Origin: Victivallales bacterium
Lineage (GTDB): Bacteria > Verrucomicrobiota > Lentisphaeria > Victivallales > SZUA-371
Assembly: GCA_016936495.1 (NCBI GenBank)
Contig: JAFGXT010000390.1
Coordinates: 1 to 34,722 of the forward strand
DNA length: 34,722 bases
Direction of reading: 5' to 3'
The position numbers and the translations under genes were made by a program. Below, in pieces: positions 1 through 9,300 of this stretch. The notes under the pieces are model-generated. The model was not told the DNA's origin, did no database searches, and saw only the letters and a program-made list of their open reading frames with translations. How positions within the stretch are numbered: the stretch's first letter is position 1; each line of letters starts with the position of its first letter.

Positions 1-143
1 AAGAATTAAATATAAAATTTAATGATAGAAACATTGAAAATAAGGTGGAAAGTTTTTTCAAAGAAGCCTTGCAGGAAAACAATGACTTCCCAAAAGAGCC
101 GATCAAGATATTACCTCGACATAGAAGTAATGTGCAATTTTGA
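1..143 (+). CDS. C-terminal end of an unrecognised protein (cut by window edge)
   Basis: The frame that starts at base 3 is open from the left edge to a TGA at 141-143. It gives about 46 residues, rich in Asn, Lys and Glu, with a hydrophilic tail ending ILPRHRSNVQF. I do not recognise the family. The region is visibly A+T-rich, unlike the genes from priA onward. It could be the tail of a real gene or a chance open frame; the piece is too short to decide. Confidence 0.3.
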   Translation, partial: ELNIKFNDRNIENKVESFFKEALQENNDFPKEPIKILPRHRSNVQF

Positions 144-463
144 ATCGGAGTCAATCACCAGAATAAAATATTTGTAATGGCTATTACTCTTTTTTGTGGT
201 GGCGGGTTGCGCTGGTGCGCTTGGACAACCAACTCCCTATCCGATAAGTCCGACAAGTCTGGCTGCTCCGATGAACACGCCAGAGTCTCGCCGGAAAAGT
301 GAGACATTACCAAAACTTTTCGGGAGATGTTTTTTATTTGGATTGCCTGTTTGATTTTCTTTCTTTTTCATTAGAGTTGAGGGGAAATGTAACAATGTGT
401 AGATTTGACCCCGTCATTTCACTGCGGAATTTAGATTACAAACAAGAAATCAAACTGCGAATA
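144..463. other. A+T-rich intergenic stretch with short repeats, no convincing gene
   Basis: No credible gene is seen in these 320 bases. A 41-codon frame from the ATG at 177 has no good ribosome binding site and no recognisable sequence. Around 239-280 there is a degenerate 9-base periodicity built on TCCGATAAG / TCCGACAAG. A GCGC-TGGT-GCGC hairpin sits near 209-220. The first copy of the 36-bp direct repeat occupies 385-420. Confidence 0.5.
385..420 (+). repeat. 36-bp direct repeat, copy 1
   Basis: These 36 bases match 2016-2051 at 35 of 36 positions in the same orientation; the only difference is A at 403 against G at 2034. The shared core includes TGTAACAATGTGTAG followed by TTTGACCCCGTCATTTC. 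The two copies bracket about 1.6 kb holding a small unknown gene and a DJ-1/PfpI gene. This could be the end of a small mobile element or a genome-wide interspersed repeat; the window cannot tell which. Confidence 0.85.
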
Positions 464-1063
464 CTACTCTTTAGCAATAAAATAATAATAACAAATGAAA
501 TTCTCTAAACCATGGAATTTTTTTATAACATCTTGTTCGCGATCAATACAGTTATTTTTTATGTTATCTAACTTTGTTTCATATATACTGGATTCATCCA
601 TAGATGCCGGTTTCACCAGAAAAAAGACTTCTTCTTCTACATCAGCTCCGATAACGTAAAAAGTTTCATCTTTACATTTGACAACATGTAATAACTTTTT
701 ATTCATTATCACAATTTCATTCTTAGCGTTTTGTCCTAACGTCAAATAATCATATTTGCTAAAAAATCCTCTTATTTTACGTGGCAGTATTGATATATCG
801 CAAGTGCTCACATGAAAATCATAAACTTTTGCATAGTTCTTTATGATTTTATTTGCCTTTGCTTTTAATTTATTTGGAGAAGAAATCAGAATATCATCCG
901 CCTCCTCAAAATACATCTTTTCTTTTTTTGAAAGAAAAAGATTGCTAATTAAGCTATACACTTTAGGCGTGATAATTATATCTACTATAATTTTTCCTAT
1001 CTTATCATGCATCAGTATGCATAATGCAGACAAAGTTATAAGCACTATAACAAGGTTATCCAT
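464..1063 (-). CDS. Hypothetical protein with N-terminal membrane anchor
   Basis: This 199-residue protein is not recognised. It opens with one hydrophobic segment (about residues 3-20, VIVLITLSALCILM), so it is probably anchored in the inner membrane with the rest, Lys/Glu-rich, facing one side. The middle carries short beta-like stretches (ILPRKIRGFFSKYDYLTLG, EIVIMNKKLLHVVKC) and no catalytic motif I can name. The upstream sequence offers only a weak ribosome binding site (GGCGG). It lies 58 bp downstream of the DJ-1/PfpI gene on the same strand. Its base composition is much more A+T-rich than that neighbour, and it sits between two direct repeats, both suggesting acquisition. Coding status is likely; function is unknown. 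Confidence 0.6.
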   Translation of the reverse strand: MDNLVIVLITLSALCILMHDKIGKIIVDIIITPKVYSLISNLFLSKKEKMYFEEADDILISSPNKLKAKANKIIKNYAKVYDFHVSTCDISILPRKIRGFFSKYDYLTLGQNAKNEIVIMNKKLLHVVKCKDETFYVIGADVEEEVFFLVKPASMDESSIYETKLDNIKNNCIDREQDVIKKFHGLENFICYYYFIAKE

Positions 1064-1121
1064 ATTGCCGCCAATAATATATTATTTCAGCCACGCCAAC
1101 GCTTTGCCCGAGCAAATATAT

Positions 1122-1748
1122 CTATTGAGAACTTAATTTTTCAATCAGCCAGAACGCTTCGGCTTGCGCTTCATAAAAACCTAATTTCTCCAGACGATAC
1201 CAACGTGCCGCATCCTGTTCCGACATCAGGTCAAGAGCAATAATCATTTCTCTGGAAAAGTCTATTGCTGCAAATCCGTTCGCGGTTACAATACCGCCAT
1301 CACGGACAGCCTGTTCGTCCCGATAACGGGCTTCGCCTGAATAATGCTCCACGCCAATTGTCTTTAAATCGGACAGCGTATTCCCGGTATGAGAAACGGC
1401 ATTCAAAATACCAAGTTTTGCTATATATGTGGTCGCATCACAAATCGCGCCAATGGGAATATGCTTCTCCAGCGCGGAACGAACTAACGGCTCCACCGCA
1501 TTTGCTTCAGGTAAACGCCATGACATACCACCAACCAGTACAACACCGGCACAGTCTTCAGACATGGCTTGCGTAATATCCATATCGGAAATCACAGTGA
1601 ATCCGCCAATAGAATGGATAGGAACTTTGTGCGGCGAAACAGTTTTCACACGCCATCCAGACATTGAATTGATGATCGAAGCCAATGGAGCGGCCTCCCA
1701 ATCGGCATACTTATTAAGAAGTATAAAAAACACAGTTTTTTCAGACAT
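1122..1748 (-). CDS. DJ-1/PfpI family glutamine-amidotransferase-like protein
   Basis: This 208-residue protein has the DJ-1/PfpI fold from end to end. The nucleophile-elbow cysteine is Cys103 in IGAICDATTYIA. It is preceded by the strand-loop LVGGMSWRLP, and an acidic residue sits near the N-terminus (DWE, 16-18), as in this superfamily. The nearest well-known relatives by pattern are the Bacillus YdeA/YoaZ-type proteins, annotated as putative amidases or proteases. Family members include glyoxalases, chaperones and peptidases, so the substrate cannot be assigned. The start is well supported: GGAGG lies 5 bases before the ATG. It is intact and of normal length, and lies within the 36-bp direct-repeat bracket, possibly co-transcribed with the small membrane protein downstream. 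Confidence 0.88.
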   Translation of the reverse strand: MSEKTVFFILLNKYADWEAAPLASIINSMSGWRVKTVSPHKVPIHSIGGFTVISDMDITQAMSEDCAGVVLVGGMSWRLPEANAVEPLVRSALEKHIPIGAICDATTYIAKLGILNAVSHTGNTLSDLKTIGVEHYSGEARYRDEQAVRDGGIVTANGFAAIDFSREMIIALDLMSEQDAARWYRLEKLGFYEAQAEAFWLIEKLSSQ

Positions 1749-2116
1749 ATCGCCTCCGTTTTAATTTACAATCAGGAAAAATATTTGCTTTTAGATCTTT
1801 TGATTTTCTGTAATTTAATAGCGTACATCATGACATATTTCCCCATACTTAAAATATAGTAGAAATTCACTGTATTTCAAGTTGAAGCTCCTATCAAGAC
1901 TAGAGTATTGAAAATATTGATTAGTTGACATATTGCTTTTCAGCCTGAATCTGGCAATTGAGCATAAGATCATGAAATTAATTTTTCCTTGATTCAAGAT
2001 AAGGAAAGAAGGTAAAAATGTAACAATGTGTAGGTTTGACCCCGTCATTTCTTATTGAAAAGGACGGCAGAGATGATATATTCAGGCTAAACATATGGAG
2101 AAGAGTTTTCGGGGTA
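1749..2116. other. A+T-rich intergenic region upstream of priA, contains repeat copy 2
   Basis: No gene is supported in these 368 bases. Short open frames overlap both strands but have no ribosome binding sites or recognisable sequence. The region separates the divergent DJ-1/PfpI and priA genes, so promoters for both should lie here. A TTGACA hexamer occurs at 1925-1930 on the plus strand, but no good -10 sits at the right distance. The second 36-bp repeat is at 2016-2051. Confidence 0.5.
2016..2051 (+). repeat. 36-bp direct repeat, copy 2
   Basis: This is the second copy of the 385-420 repeat, same orientation, one mismatch. It ends 65 bp before the chosen priA start. The longer open frame of priA, from 2036, would be encoded partly by this repeat, which argues against the longer start. 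Confidence 0.85.
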
Positions 2117-4348
2117 ATGCAGCATATAGCAAAAATAATTATCGATCTGTCACTGGACAAGGCATTCGATTACAATATTCCGGCGGTGCTGTCGGGCAAG
2201 GTGAAAATCGGTTCGCGCGTAAATGTGCCTTTCGGGCGCGGTAAGCGGCAGGGTTACGTGCTTGGCATCGGCACGCATACGGATTTCCCCCGCGAACTCA
2301 AAGATATTTTATCTATGTGCGAAGGACATTCGCGTATACCGCAGAAACTGGTCAAGCTCGGGGAATGGATGGCGGATTATTATTGTTGCAGTCGCGAACA
2401 GGCTATCCGTACTTTGCTGCCGCGCGCCGTGCGTTCGGGGAAAATAAAGCACAAGACCATGCCGTTTTATGCCGTGGCGGATCCCGCCGAAGCCGAGATA
2501 TTCGTAGCTGAAAACCATGAACGCAAAGTTTTACACTCTCAATTGGAAATGCTTAAACTGTTATTGAATCATCAGGATATGAGCCGTGAACAACTGCTGA
2601 ATGAACACAATGTTAGTGTGTCCACCATAAATACCCTGAAGAAAAAGGGGCTTGTCATTGAGGAAAAGCGTCATATCGCCCGCGATCCCTTTCATGACGT
2701 ACAGATAATCGCCGATAAAGATCAGAAACCTACTCCGGAACAAGGCGTCGCGCTGGAAAAACTCGCTGAAATGATTAACCAGCCTGAGGGCAGACGTACC
2801 GCCTTGCTGTTCGGCATCACCGGCAGTGGCAAGACCGAAGTATATTTGCAATGTATAAGCAGGGTACTGGACAAAGGTCAGGATGCTATCGTACTCGTCC
2901 CGGAAATATCGCTCACCCCGCAAACGGTCAGACGTTTCCGGGCGCGTTTCGGGGACATGGTCAGCGTCATGCACAGTCGGCTTACCGAGGGCGAGCGTTT
3001 TGATGAATGGAATAAGATCAGCGATGGAAAAGTCAGGATAGTGGTCGGGGCGAGATCAGCGTTGTTCGCGCCATTCCGTAATCTTGGTCTTATCATTGTT
3101 GACGAGGAGCACGAGAACTCTTACAAGCAGGGGGAAGCTCCACGTTATCACGCCCGCGACGTGGCGGTCATGCGCGGGCATATGGAAAACGCCGTGGTGA
3201 TACTCGGCAGCGCCACGCCGTCATTTGAATCCTATCACAATGCGTTGTCGGGTAAATATGAACTCATTCGCCTGACCAGGCGCGTGGATAAATGCGTGTT
3301 GCCGATTATGAAAGTTATTGACATACGTCTGGATAAGTCATCGGGGGATGATAAGAAAAGCAGTTTTTTTACCAAAATGCTTTATGAAGCGGTTAATGAC
3401 CGACTCTGGCGCGGGGAACAAAGCATTTTGTTTCTGAACCGTCGTGGTTACGCGCGGCAGATGATGTGTGATAATTGCGGCTATGTGGCGGAGTGCAGTG
3501 AATGTTCGGTGGCGTATACTTATCATCAGCACAATGAGACTTTGACCTGTCATATGTGCGGGGATTCAATAAAAGCTCATACCCGGTGCCCGGATTGTCA
3601 GTCTGAGGAGATAAAATATTCCGGTATCGGTACTGAAAAAGTGGAAACTGTGGCTAAGAAAATATTCAAACATGCCCGTATCGCCCGTATGGATTCCGAC
3701 ACTATGAAGACCGCCGCCGCATATGAACACGTATTGAACGAATTTAAACGCGGCAATATCGACATCCTTATCGGCACCCAGATGATAGCCAAAGGTTTGC
3801 ATTTTCCCAACGTTACCCTGGTGGGAATAATCAATGCGGATCAGAGTTTGCACATACCTGACTTCCGAGCTCCGGAACGAACCTTTCAACTTATCACTCA
3901 GGTGGCAGGGCGCGCCGGACGCGGCGACGTAAAAGGCGAAGTGTTGATTCAGACGTTCACGCCGTTTAACGAGACCATTCAGTCGGCAATCAAGCATGAT
4001 TTTAATGGTTTTTACGAGAACGATATGGAAGTACGCAAAATGCTTATGTATCCACCCGCCGGACATCTTATAACCGTGCATTTCCAGGGGGAAGAACTCA
4101 ATGAAGTGAGTACCTATGCGACACAATTCATGGAATACCTGCGTCCGGCGTGTCATGAAAAAATTATCATATCCGAACCCGCGCCGGCGCCGGTGGAACG
4201 GGTGAAATCAAAGTACCGTTATATCATCATCCTCCGCGGCGAAAAAACTACACAACTGAGGCGATATATACGTCATTATGCTCTCAACGCCAAACACCCC
4301 AAAGGCGTACACGTTTATGCCGATGTCGATGCTCAAAGTCTGATGTAA
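2117..4348 (+). CDS. priA: Primosomal protein N' (replication restart helicase PriA)
   Basis: PriA reloads the replicative helicase at stalled forks. The 743-residue protein shows the family layout. An N-terminal 3'-DNA-end-binding domain opens with IIIDLSLDKAFDYNIP. Then come Walker A GITGSGKTEVY (about 232-242), DEEH box VDEEHENSYKQ (about 328), motif III LGSATPSFESY, a zinc-binding insertion with four C-x2-C pairs (CDNC, CSEC, CHMC, CPDC), and the C-terminal helicase motifs IGTQMIAKGLHFPNV and QVAGRAGRG. The start is placed at the ATG at 2117 because PriA proteins begin immediately before the VxLDxxFDY-like strand; the frame is open further upstream to 2036 but there overlaps a repeat. Its stop lies 4 bp from the stop of the convergent hydrolase gene. 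Confidence 0.97.
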   Translation: MQHIAKIIIDLSLDKAFDYNIPAVLSGKVKIGSRVNVPFGRGKRQGYVLGIGTHTDFPRELKDILSMCEGHSRIPQKLVKLGEWMADYYCCSREQAIRTLLPRAVRSGKIKHKTMPFYAVADPAEAEIFVAENHERKVLHSQLEMLKLLLNHQDMSREQLLNEHNVSVSTINTLKKKGLVIEEKRHIARDPFHDVQIIADKDQKPTPEQGVALEKLAEMINQPEGRRTALLFGITGSGKTEVYLQCISRVLDKGQDAIVLVPEISLTPQTVRRFRARFGDMVSVMHSRLTEGERFDEWNKISDGKVRIVVGARSALFAPFRNLGLIIVDEEHENSYKQGEAPRYHARDVAVMRGHMENAVVILGSATPSFESYHNALSGKYELIRLTRRVDKCVLPIMKVIDIRLDKSSGDDKKSSFFTKMLYEAVNDRLWRGEQSILFLNRRGYARQMMCDNCGYVAECSECSVAYTYHQHNETLTCHMCGDSIKAHTRCPDCQSEEIKYSGIGTEKVETVAKKIFKHARIARMDSDTMKTAAAYEHVLNEFKRGNIDILIGTQMIAKGLHFPNVTLVGIINADQSLHIPDFRAPERTFQLITQVAGRAGRGDVKGEVLIQTFTPFNETIQSAIKHDFNGFYENDMEVRKMLMYPPAGHLITVHFQGEELNEVSTYATQFMEYLRPACHEKIIISEPAPAPVERVKSKYRYIIILRGEKTTQLRRYIRHYALNAKHPKGVHVYADVDAQSLM

Positions 4349-4352
4349 AAAC

Positions 4353-5225
4353 TCACTTACCTTTTGAAAGTCCCTCGGTAAATTTCCGCAACGCGTTCCA
4401 GTACAGTTCGCCCGCCTGAAGCATCAGATCATTGTGTCCGGCGCCATCAACAGGCACAAAAGTTTTTGGTTCCCGTGCCGCTTCGTATAAGCGTTTCCCA
4501 TGTTTGAACGGTATGATTTTATCCATTTTTCCGTGATAGATCAGCAACGGTATGTTTATATTTTTCAGACGTTTTAGGTTCATAAACTTATCAAAAGGCA
4601 GGGGAATCGGGGACAAGACCCGGAACGCGCTGGTGAAAGTGCTTTCGAGGACAAGCCCAGCCGCCACGGATTTCTCCGCTAGATAACAGGAGGGTCCGCC
4701 GCCGACGGAACGTCCGTAAATAATTATCGTTTCAGGAGCGATGCTCAAAGTCCCGATCATATACTGGTAAATGGCGTCGATATCGCGATAGCAGGCGGCT
4801 TCAGAAGGATTTCCGTTGCTCGCGCCGTAGCCTTCATAGTCGTAACAGATAATGGAATAACCGCGCGACTGATATTCTTGCAACATGGGTTTCAGGTCAA
4901 AAAGGTCTTCGGCATTGCCATGGCTGTACAGCAGAGTATAAACGGATCCTGGCGCGCGGAGATACATCAGCGTGATGTTTACCCCGGGAGCCACTTCCAG
5001 CATGGTCATATCCGCATCCGGCGTCATGCCGCTGCGTTGCGGTTGAAAAATAATCTTTTCGGAAAAACATCCGCCCATAATTAATACTCCCGCAATCAAC
5101 ACAGAAAAGTACACTGCGGCTCTTAGCAGAATAGTCTTTAAGAGCCGCCGTCTACTGTTTTCCTTTTTTGAAATATCTATCAATCCAACATTTCCAACAT
5201 AAAACGATAAGTCCTGTCGTTGCAT
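4353..5225 (-). CDS. Membrane-anchored alpha/beta hydrolase, BEM46/ABHD13-like
   Basis: This is a serine hydrolase of 290 residues. One hydrophobic segment (about 37-52, ending LIMGGC) gives an inner-membrane anchor or possibly a lipoprotein signal with Cys53. The hydrolase fold follows: oxyanion strand LLYSHGNAED (98-107), nucleophile GRSVGGG with Ser173, acid Asp235 in HGKMDKIIP and His264 in GAGHND. The pattern is that of BEM46-like enzymes, whose substrates are unknown; esterase or peptidase activity is possible. The ATG start at 5225 overlaps the end of the CE7 esterase gene by 46 bp. A TTG codon at 5183-5181, directly after that gene's stop, is an alternative start that keeps the whole anchor. 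The overlap implies co-transcription with the esterase gene. Confidence 0.85.
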   Translation of the reverse strand: MQRQDLSFYVGNVGLIDISKKENSRRRLLKTILLRAAVYFSVLIAGVLIMGGCFSEKIIFQPQRSGMTPDADMTMLEVAPGVNITLMYLRAPGSVYTLLYSHGNAEDLFDLKPMLQEYQSRGYSIICYDYEGYGASNGNPSEAACYRDIDAIYQYMIGTLSIAPETIIIYGRSVGGGPSCYLAEKSVAAGLVLESTFTSAFRVLSPIPLPFDKFMNLKRLKNINIPLLIYHGKMDKIIPFKHGKRLYEAAREPKTFVPVDGAGHNDLMLQAGELYWNALRKFTEGLSKGK

Positions 5226-6148
5226 CCCGGGAGTGCTTCATGTCCGAAATCCGGATAGAAAATATGTTGTTTCTCAGAACTTATCTTATTATACACCGCG
5301 AACTGAGTCGAAGGCGGGCATATCTGATCTATAAGTCCGGTCGCCATCCGTATATTACAGCGTATACGCTTTGCCAGGTTTTGAATGTCAATATAGCCCA
5401 GCCGCCTGAATACTTCATCTTCACGCTCATGAGTAGGGTCGAAGTGTCTGAAGTAAGTGCGCAGTTCTTCATAGGCATGCACATCTAAATCCATGTCCCA
5501 TACTCGTTTGTAATCGCTGAGGAAAGGGAACGCTGAAAACGCGCGATTAACTTCAGGAACCAGCGCCGCGCAGGCAAGCGTGAGCGCGCCGCCCTGAGAG
5601 CCTCCCATCAGTCCGACACGGGTCTCATCGACTTCCTCCATATCCATCACCAGGCGGGTAAGTTGCGCGCAGTCCAGGAAAACACTGCGGAAATAAAGTT
5701 TTTCCGGACCGCTGTCCAAGCCCCGGATGATATGTCCCTTGAGCGTATTGCCGATCACCCCGCCAACATCCTCTGATAAACCGCCTTGACCGCGGCAGTC
5801 GAGCGCGGCGACGGTAAACCCGGCGGCTACATACTGGAGTTTATCATTCCACTCCCCGGAATGCCCGGAATATCCATGGAACATCACCAGTGCCGGATGC
5901 GGAGTTTTCACCGGAGCAACCGGACGCAGGAGCTTTGCATAAATTCTGGCACGACCAACTCCTGTGAAATCCATATCATAACATTTTGCGAAAGGCGTCT
6001 GAAATTCAGCGGGCAGCAATTCAAGATCTGGATCAACGAAGTTCATTTCTTCAAGCGCGTCATCCCAAAACTGATCAATATCTTCCGGGCAAGGGCTGCT
6101 ACCCTTGTATTCGCGCAATTTTTCCATAGGCATATCTACAACCGGCAT
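5180..6148 (-). CDS. Acetyl xylan esterase / cephalosporin-C deacetylase, carbohydrate esterase family 7
   Basis: Removes acetyl groups from acetylated xylo-oligosaccharides and similar small acetyl esters in family CE7. All three family signatures are present in 322 residues: RGQGG (119-123), GGSQGG with nucleophile Ser184, and the HE dipeptide His303-Glu304 in DFGHEALPG. The acid Asp274 is in GLIDQICPPS. There is no signal peptide, so a cytoplasmic enzyme acting on imported oligosaccharides is expected, as for most CE7 members. The start at 6148 is chosen over a longer open frame (to 6238) because AAGGAG sits 8 bases before this ATG and the sequence then begins MPVVDMPMEKLREYKG, matching CE7 N-termini. 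It leads a two-gene unit with the BEM46-like hydrolase. Confidence 0.93.
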   Translation of the reverse strand: MPVVDMPMEKLREYKGSSPCPEDIDQFWDDALEEMNFVDPDLELLPAEFQTPFAKCYDMDFTGVGRARIYAKLLRPVAPVKTPHPALVMFHGYSGHSGEWNDKLQYVAAGFTVAALDCRGQGGLSEDVGGVIGNTLKGHIIRGLDSGPEKLYFRSVFLDCAQLTRLVMDMEEVDETRVGLMGGSQGGALTLACAALVPEVNRAFSAFPFLSDYKRVWDMDLDVHAYEELRTYFRHFDPTHEREDEVFRRLGYIDIQNLAKRIRCNIRMATGLIDQICPPSTQFAVYNKISSEKQHIFYPDFGHEALPGCNDRTYRFMLEMLD

Positions 6149-6194
6149 AATAAAATTCTCCTTAAAACTTAATTTTTTATGGAAACGTCCGACA

Positions 6195-6222
6195 AATATA
6201 AATTGATACCGGATAATAACAA
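6195..6222 (-). promoter_or_regulatory. Candidate promoter of the CE7 esterase gene
   Basis: On the minus strand TTGTTA (6222-6217) is followed after 16 bp by TATATT (6200-6195), ending about 47 bp before the esterase ATG. Position and orientation fit, but the -35 is imperfect and the region is A+T-rich, so chance matches are possible. Confidence 0.35.
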
Positions 6223-6319
6223 AGCATAAAAAAGGCAAAGTCTGAAAAAAAGCATGAAAAAGTCTTGATCCAGTTATTTTACTTACCCCGGAAACGTGCT
6301 AGATTAAAGGTTTGATTTT

Positions 6320-9300
6320 ATGGAACAATCTGAAAAGCAGGGAATACAACAGCGCATGGCGGAAAGTTTTGAAAGCAAAATAGTAAAGATTGCCGGGGAA
6401 GATAATTTCAAACAAGGAAAGCAGTTACTGAAAAACAACTGTCTGATATGCGCATACCGTAGCGCCAAAGGCAGACTCAATGCCGCGTTCAGAGATAAAA
6501 AAGACAGGATCGACCACGTTGAAGTGGCAAATAAGACCAATAGCGCCTCCTGCTCCTGCTCAAAATGCTCCGACACACAAATATGCGAGCACGCGGTGGC
6601 AACTATTCTATATTTCTCCCGTTTTCCGGCAAATGCCGTACGACCGGACGCACAAGATGAACCAGGCAAATATCGCGGACTTAAATATGAAGGTTTCACC
6701 GAATTGGCGCGCCAGTCACTCAATGCTCCCGAAGCCGAACTTTTGCTGACCGCTGAATCCGCATTTCCCCATGTGCCCAGCAAATTCGAACACGCGTTGA
6801 TTGGCGCGAAACTCCGGGTAGGTACCAGGGAATACATCGGCAATCTTAACAACATAAGACAATTGCACTTCGGTAAATCACTGGCGGCAAGCCTCAAAAT
6901 AGAACAGTTTTCGCAACAGGATCGCCAGATAATTCGCTTTCTGGCGATAAATGCAGAACCTGACAGCTCAAAACTTACCCTCGACGCTGAACAGACCGCT
7001 GAACTCTTTCATTGCCTGTCCGGATTCGATAACTTTACCCAGGGCGGTCGCAAAGTCATCATCCACCGCAACACTGCCGAACCGGTGATGCTGTACACCC
7101 CAACCCCCAAAGGTTGCCTGTTACGCTCCGCGCTGATAATCGACGGCGCCATTCTGCCGCTGAAATCAGCCAAAGTCATCACCGGCCGCGCTGGTTGCTG
7201 GACGGGCATGAGCGGTGAATACTGGTGGGTTCCCGCCACTGTGGACGTGTCATGGCTGAGAAGCTTTTTGCGTACTTCCGAGCAGGATTGTAACACCGAC
7301 GCCAGTAAACTGTTGCTGAATGAAAAAGACAATCTGCCGGTAAAACTTATCCGGCTTGAAAACGGCACACTCGAAAACAAGGAGTGTTTTACTTTGTATA
7401 ACGCGGTTCTGACGCAGGATAAAGCTTTGGAACTACAGCTCTCTTTTGACTATGACGGTGCTTATTATCCTCCCGATGAATCGGCTTTCGGTTGCTCAAA
7501 AGGTTCATTCTGGAAACGCAATCAGGAAGAGGAAAAAGCCGTTGTGGACGAGTTAATACGCTTCGGTTTCAGACAAGTCAAACCGTTAACCGGTAAGACC
7601 GTATTTGTCCTTGACGACCCCGAAGCTGTAGGCGTTTTCGCTGACAAACTTATACCGGAATGGCAGAAAAGCCTCCGGCTGCATTATTTATCCGGACAAC
7701 TGGCGGCGCTAAGCGCCGGCGGACGCGGCGTACCGCAGATAAATCTCCAGTGCCAGGTGGTTAAGACCAACCCCAAAAGCTATCAATTGGAATATTTCCT
7801 CAAATACGACCGGGCGAGATTCCTGTGGAAAGACATCTATCAGGTGGCGAAAAATAATCATCATTATCACATGTTCGCCGGGAGAATATTCAAGATCAGT
7901 AAAGAATTGCGCAAATTCATGCTCGCCGCCGCCAACATCATCCATCCGGTCAATGGCGAAAAATTCCTGTTCCAGATTCCGCGCAGCTCTGTACCCTTCT
8001 GGGTCTCCGCCGGAAAAAATATTCCCGGCGCGGTCCCACCCGAATTTTACGCTTTCAGTGAACTGCTCAACCACCCGGAAATTATCGAAGCACCCAAACC
8101 AGACAATAAATCGTTCAAAATCAACGCCACTCTCCGGGATTATCAGTTACACGGTGTGGAGTGGATGAAAAGCCTCAGCGATCGTGGTTTCAACTTTATC
8201 CTTGCCGATGAGATGGGACTTGGCAAAACCCTGCAAACCCTTACCTTACTGGCTGAAAGACTTAATAAGAAAAGCTCTCCGGCGCTGGTCATCTGCCCCA
8301 CCAGTCTGGTGGAGAACTGGCTCAGGGAAGCAACAAAATTTACTCCCTCTTTTAAGACCATGGCGATACGTGGCGCCAAACGCGGAGAGCTCTGGGGGCA
8401 GGCTATGAGCCAGAATCTGGTGATAACCTCGTATTCCATCATCAAACGCGACATTCACCTGCTGGAAAAAATGGATTTCTCATACGTCATCCTGGACGAA
8501 GCCCAGCATATCAAAAATCCATCCACCGCCAACGCCAAGACCTGCAAAGCCATCACCGCCGGACATAAAATAGTTTTGACCGGTACGCCGCTGGAGAACA
8601 GTCCTGAAGATCTATGGAGCATCTTTGACTTTCTGCATCCCGACATGCTCGGCTCACACAACAGCTTTAAAAACTATTACGGCGATCTGAGCGGCGACCG
8701 TGAGAAACAAAACAATCTCGCCGCCCGCGTGGCGCCCTTCATCCTGCGCCGCAAAAAACTTGACGTATGCACCGAACTGCCCCCTAAACAGGAACAAATA
8801 CTGTACTGCGAAATGGACAGCGCTCAACGTAAACTTTACGAACAAATAGCGGACATGGGACGTAAAGAGTTCCGGCGACTGGCGGCGCTCAATGGTAAAT
8901 CCGCCACCAATATGGAAATACTGACCATCCTGATGCGTATGCGACAGATCTGCTGCCATCCCCTGCTGCTCCCAAAAGAATTAAATACCAGCGTCAGCGA
9001 TTCGAGCAAAATGGATTTAATGAAAGAACTGGTGCTGGAAAATATTGACAGTGGACACAAAATGTTGCTGTTCAGTCAGTTTACATCGTTACTAAGCTTG
9101 ATAAAAAACTGGCTCAAGGAAGAAAATATCTCTTTTGAATATCTTGACGGCAGCACCAAAGACCGTTTAGATCGGGTGGATAACTTTAATAATTCGCCGG
9201 ACATCCCACTCTTTTTGTTGAGTTTAAAAGCTGGCGGCACGGGGCTTAATCTGACCTCCGCCGACACGGTGATAATCTTTGATCCCTGGTGGAATCCGGC

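Noticed and set aside
1815-2048. 77-codon minus-strand open frame in the priA upstream region
   Set aside because: Begins inside the direct repeat, has no ribosome binding site and no recognisable sequence.
2036-2116. 27-codon N-terminal extension of PriA
   Set aside because: It overlaps the 36-bp repeat, has no family similarity, and the ATG at 2117 gives a typical PriA N-terminus.
3566-4156. 196-codon open frame opposite priA
   Set aside because: Antisense shadow of the PriA helicase domain; no independent features.
6149-6238. 30-residue N-terminal extension of the CE7 esterase
   Set aside because: Hydrophobic but not signal-like, no ribosome binding site at its start, whereas AAGGAG precedes the ATG at 6148 and CE7 proteins begin there.
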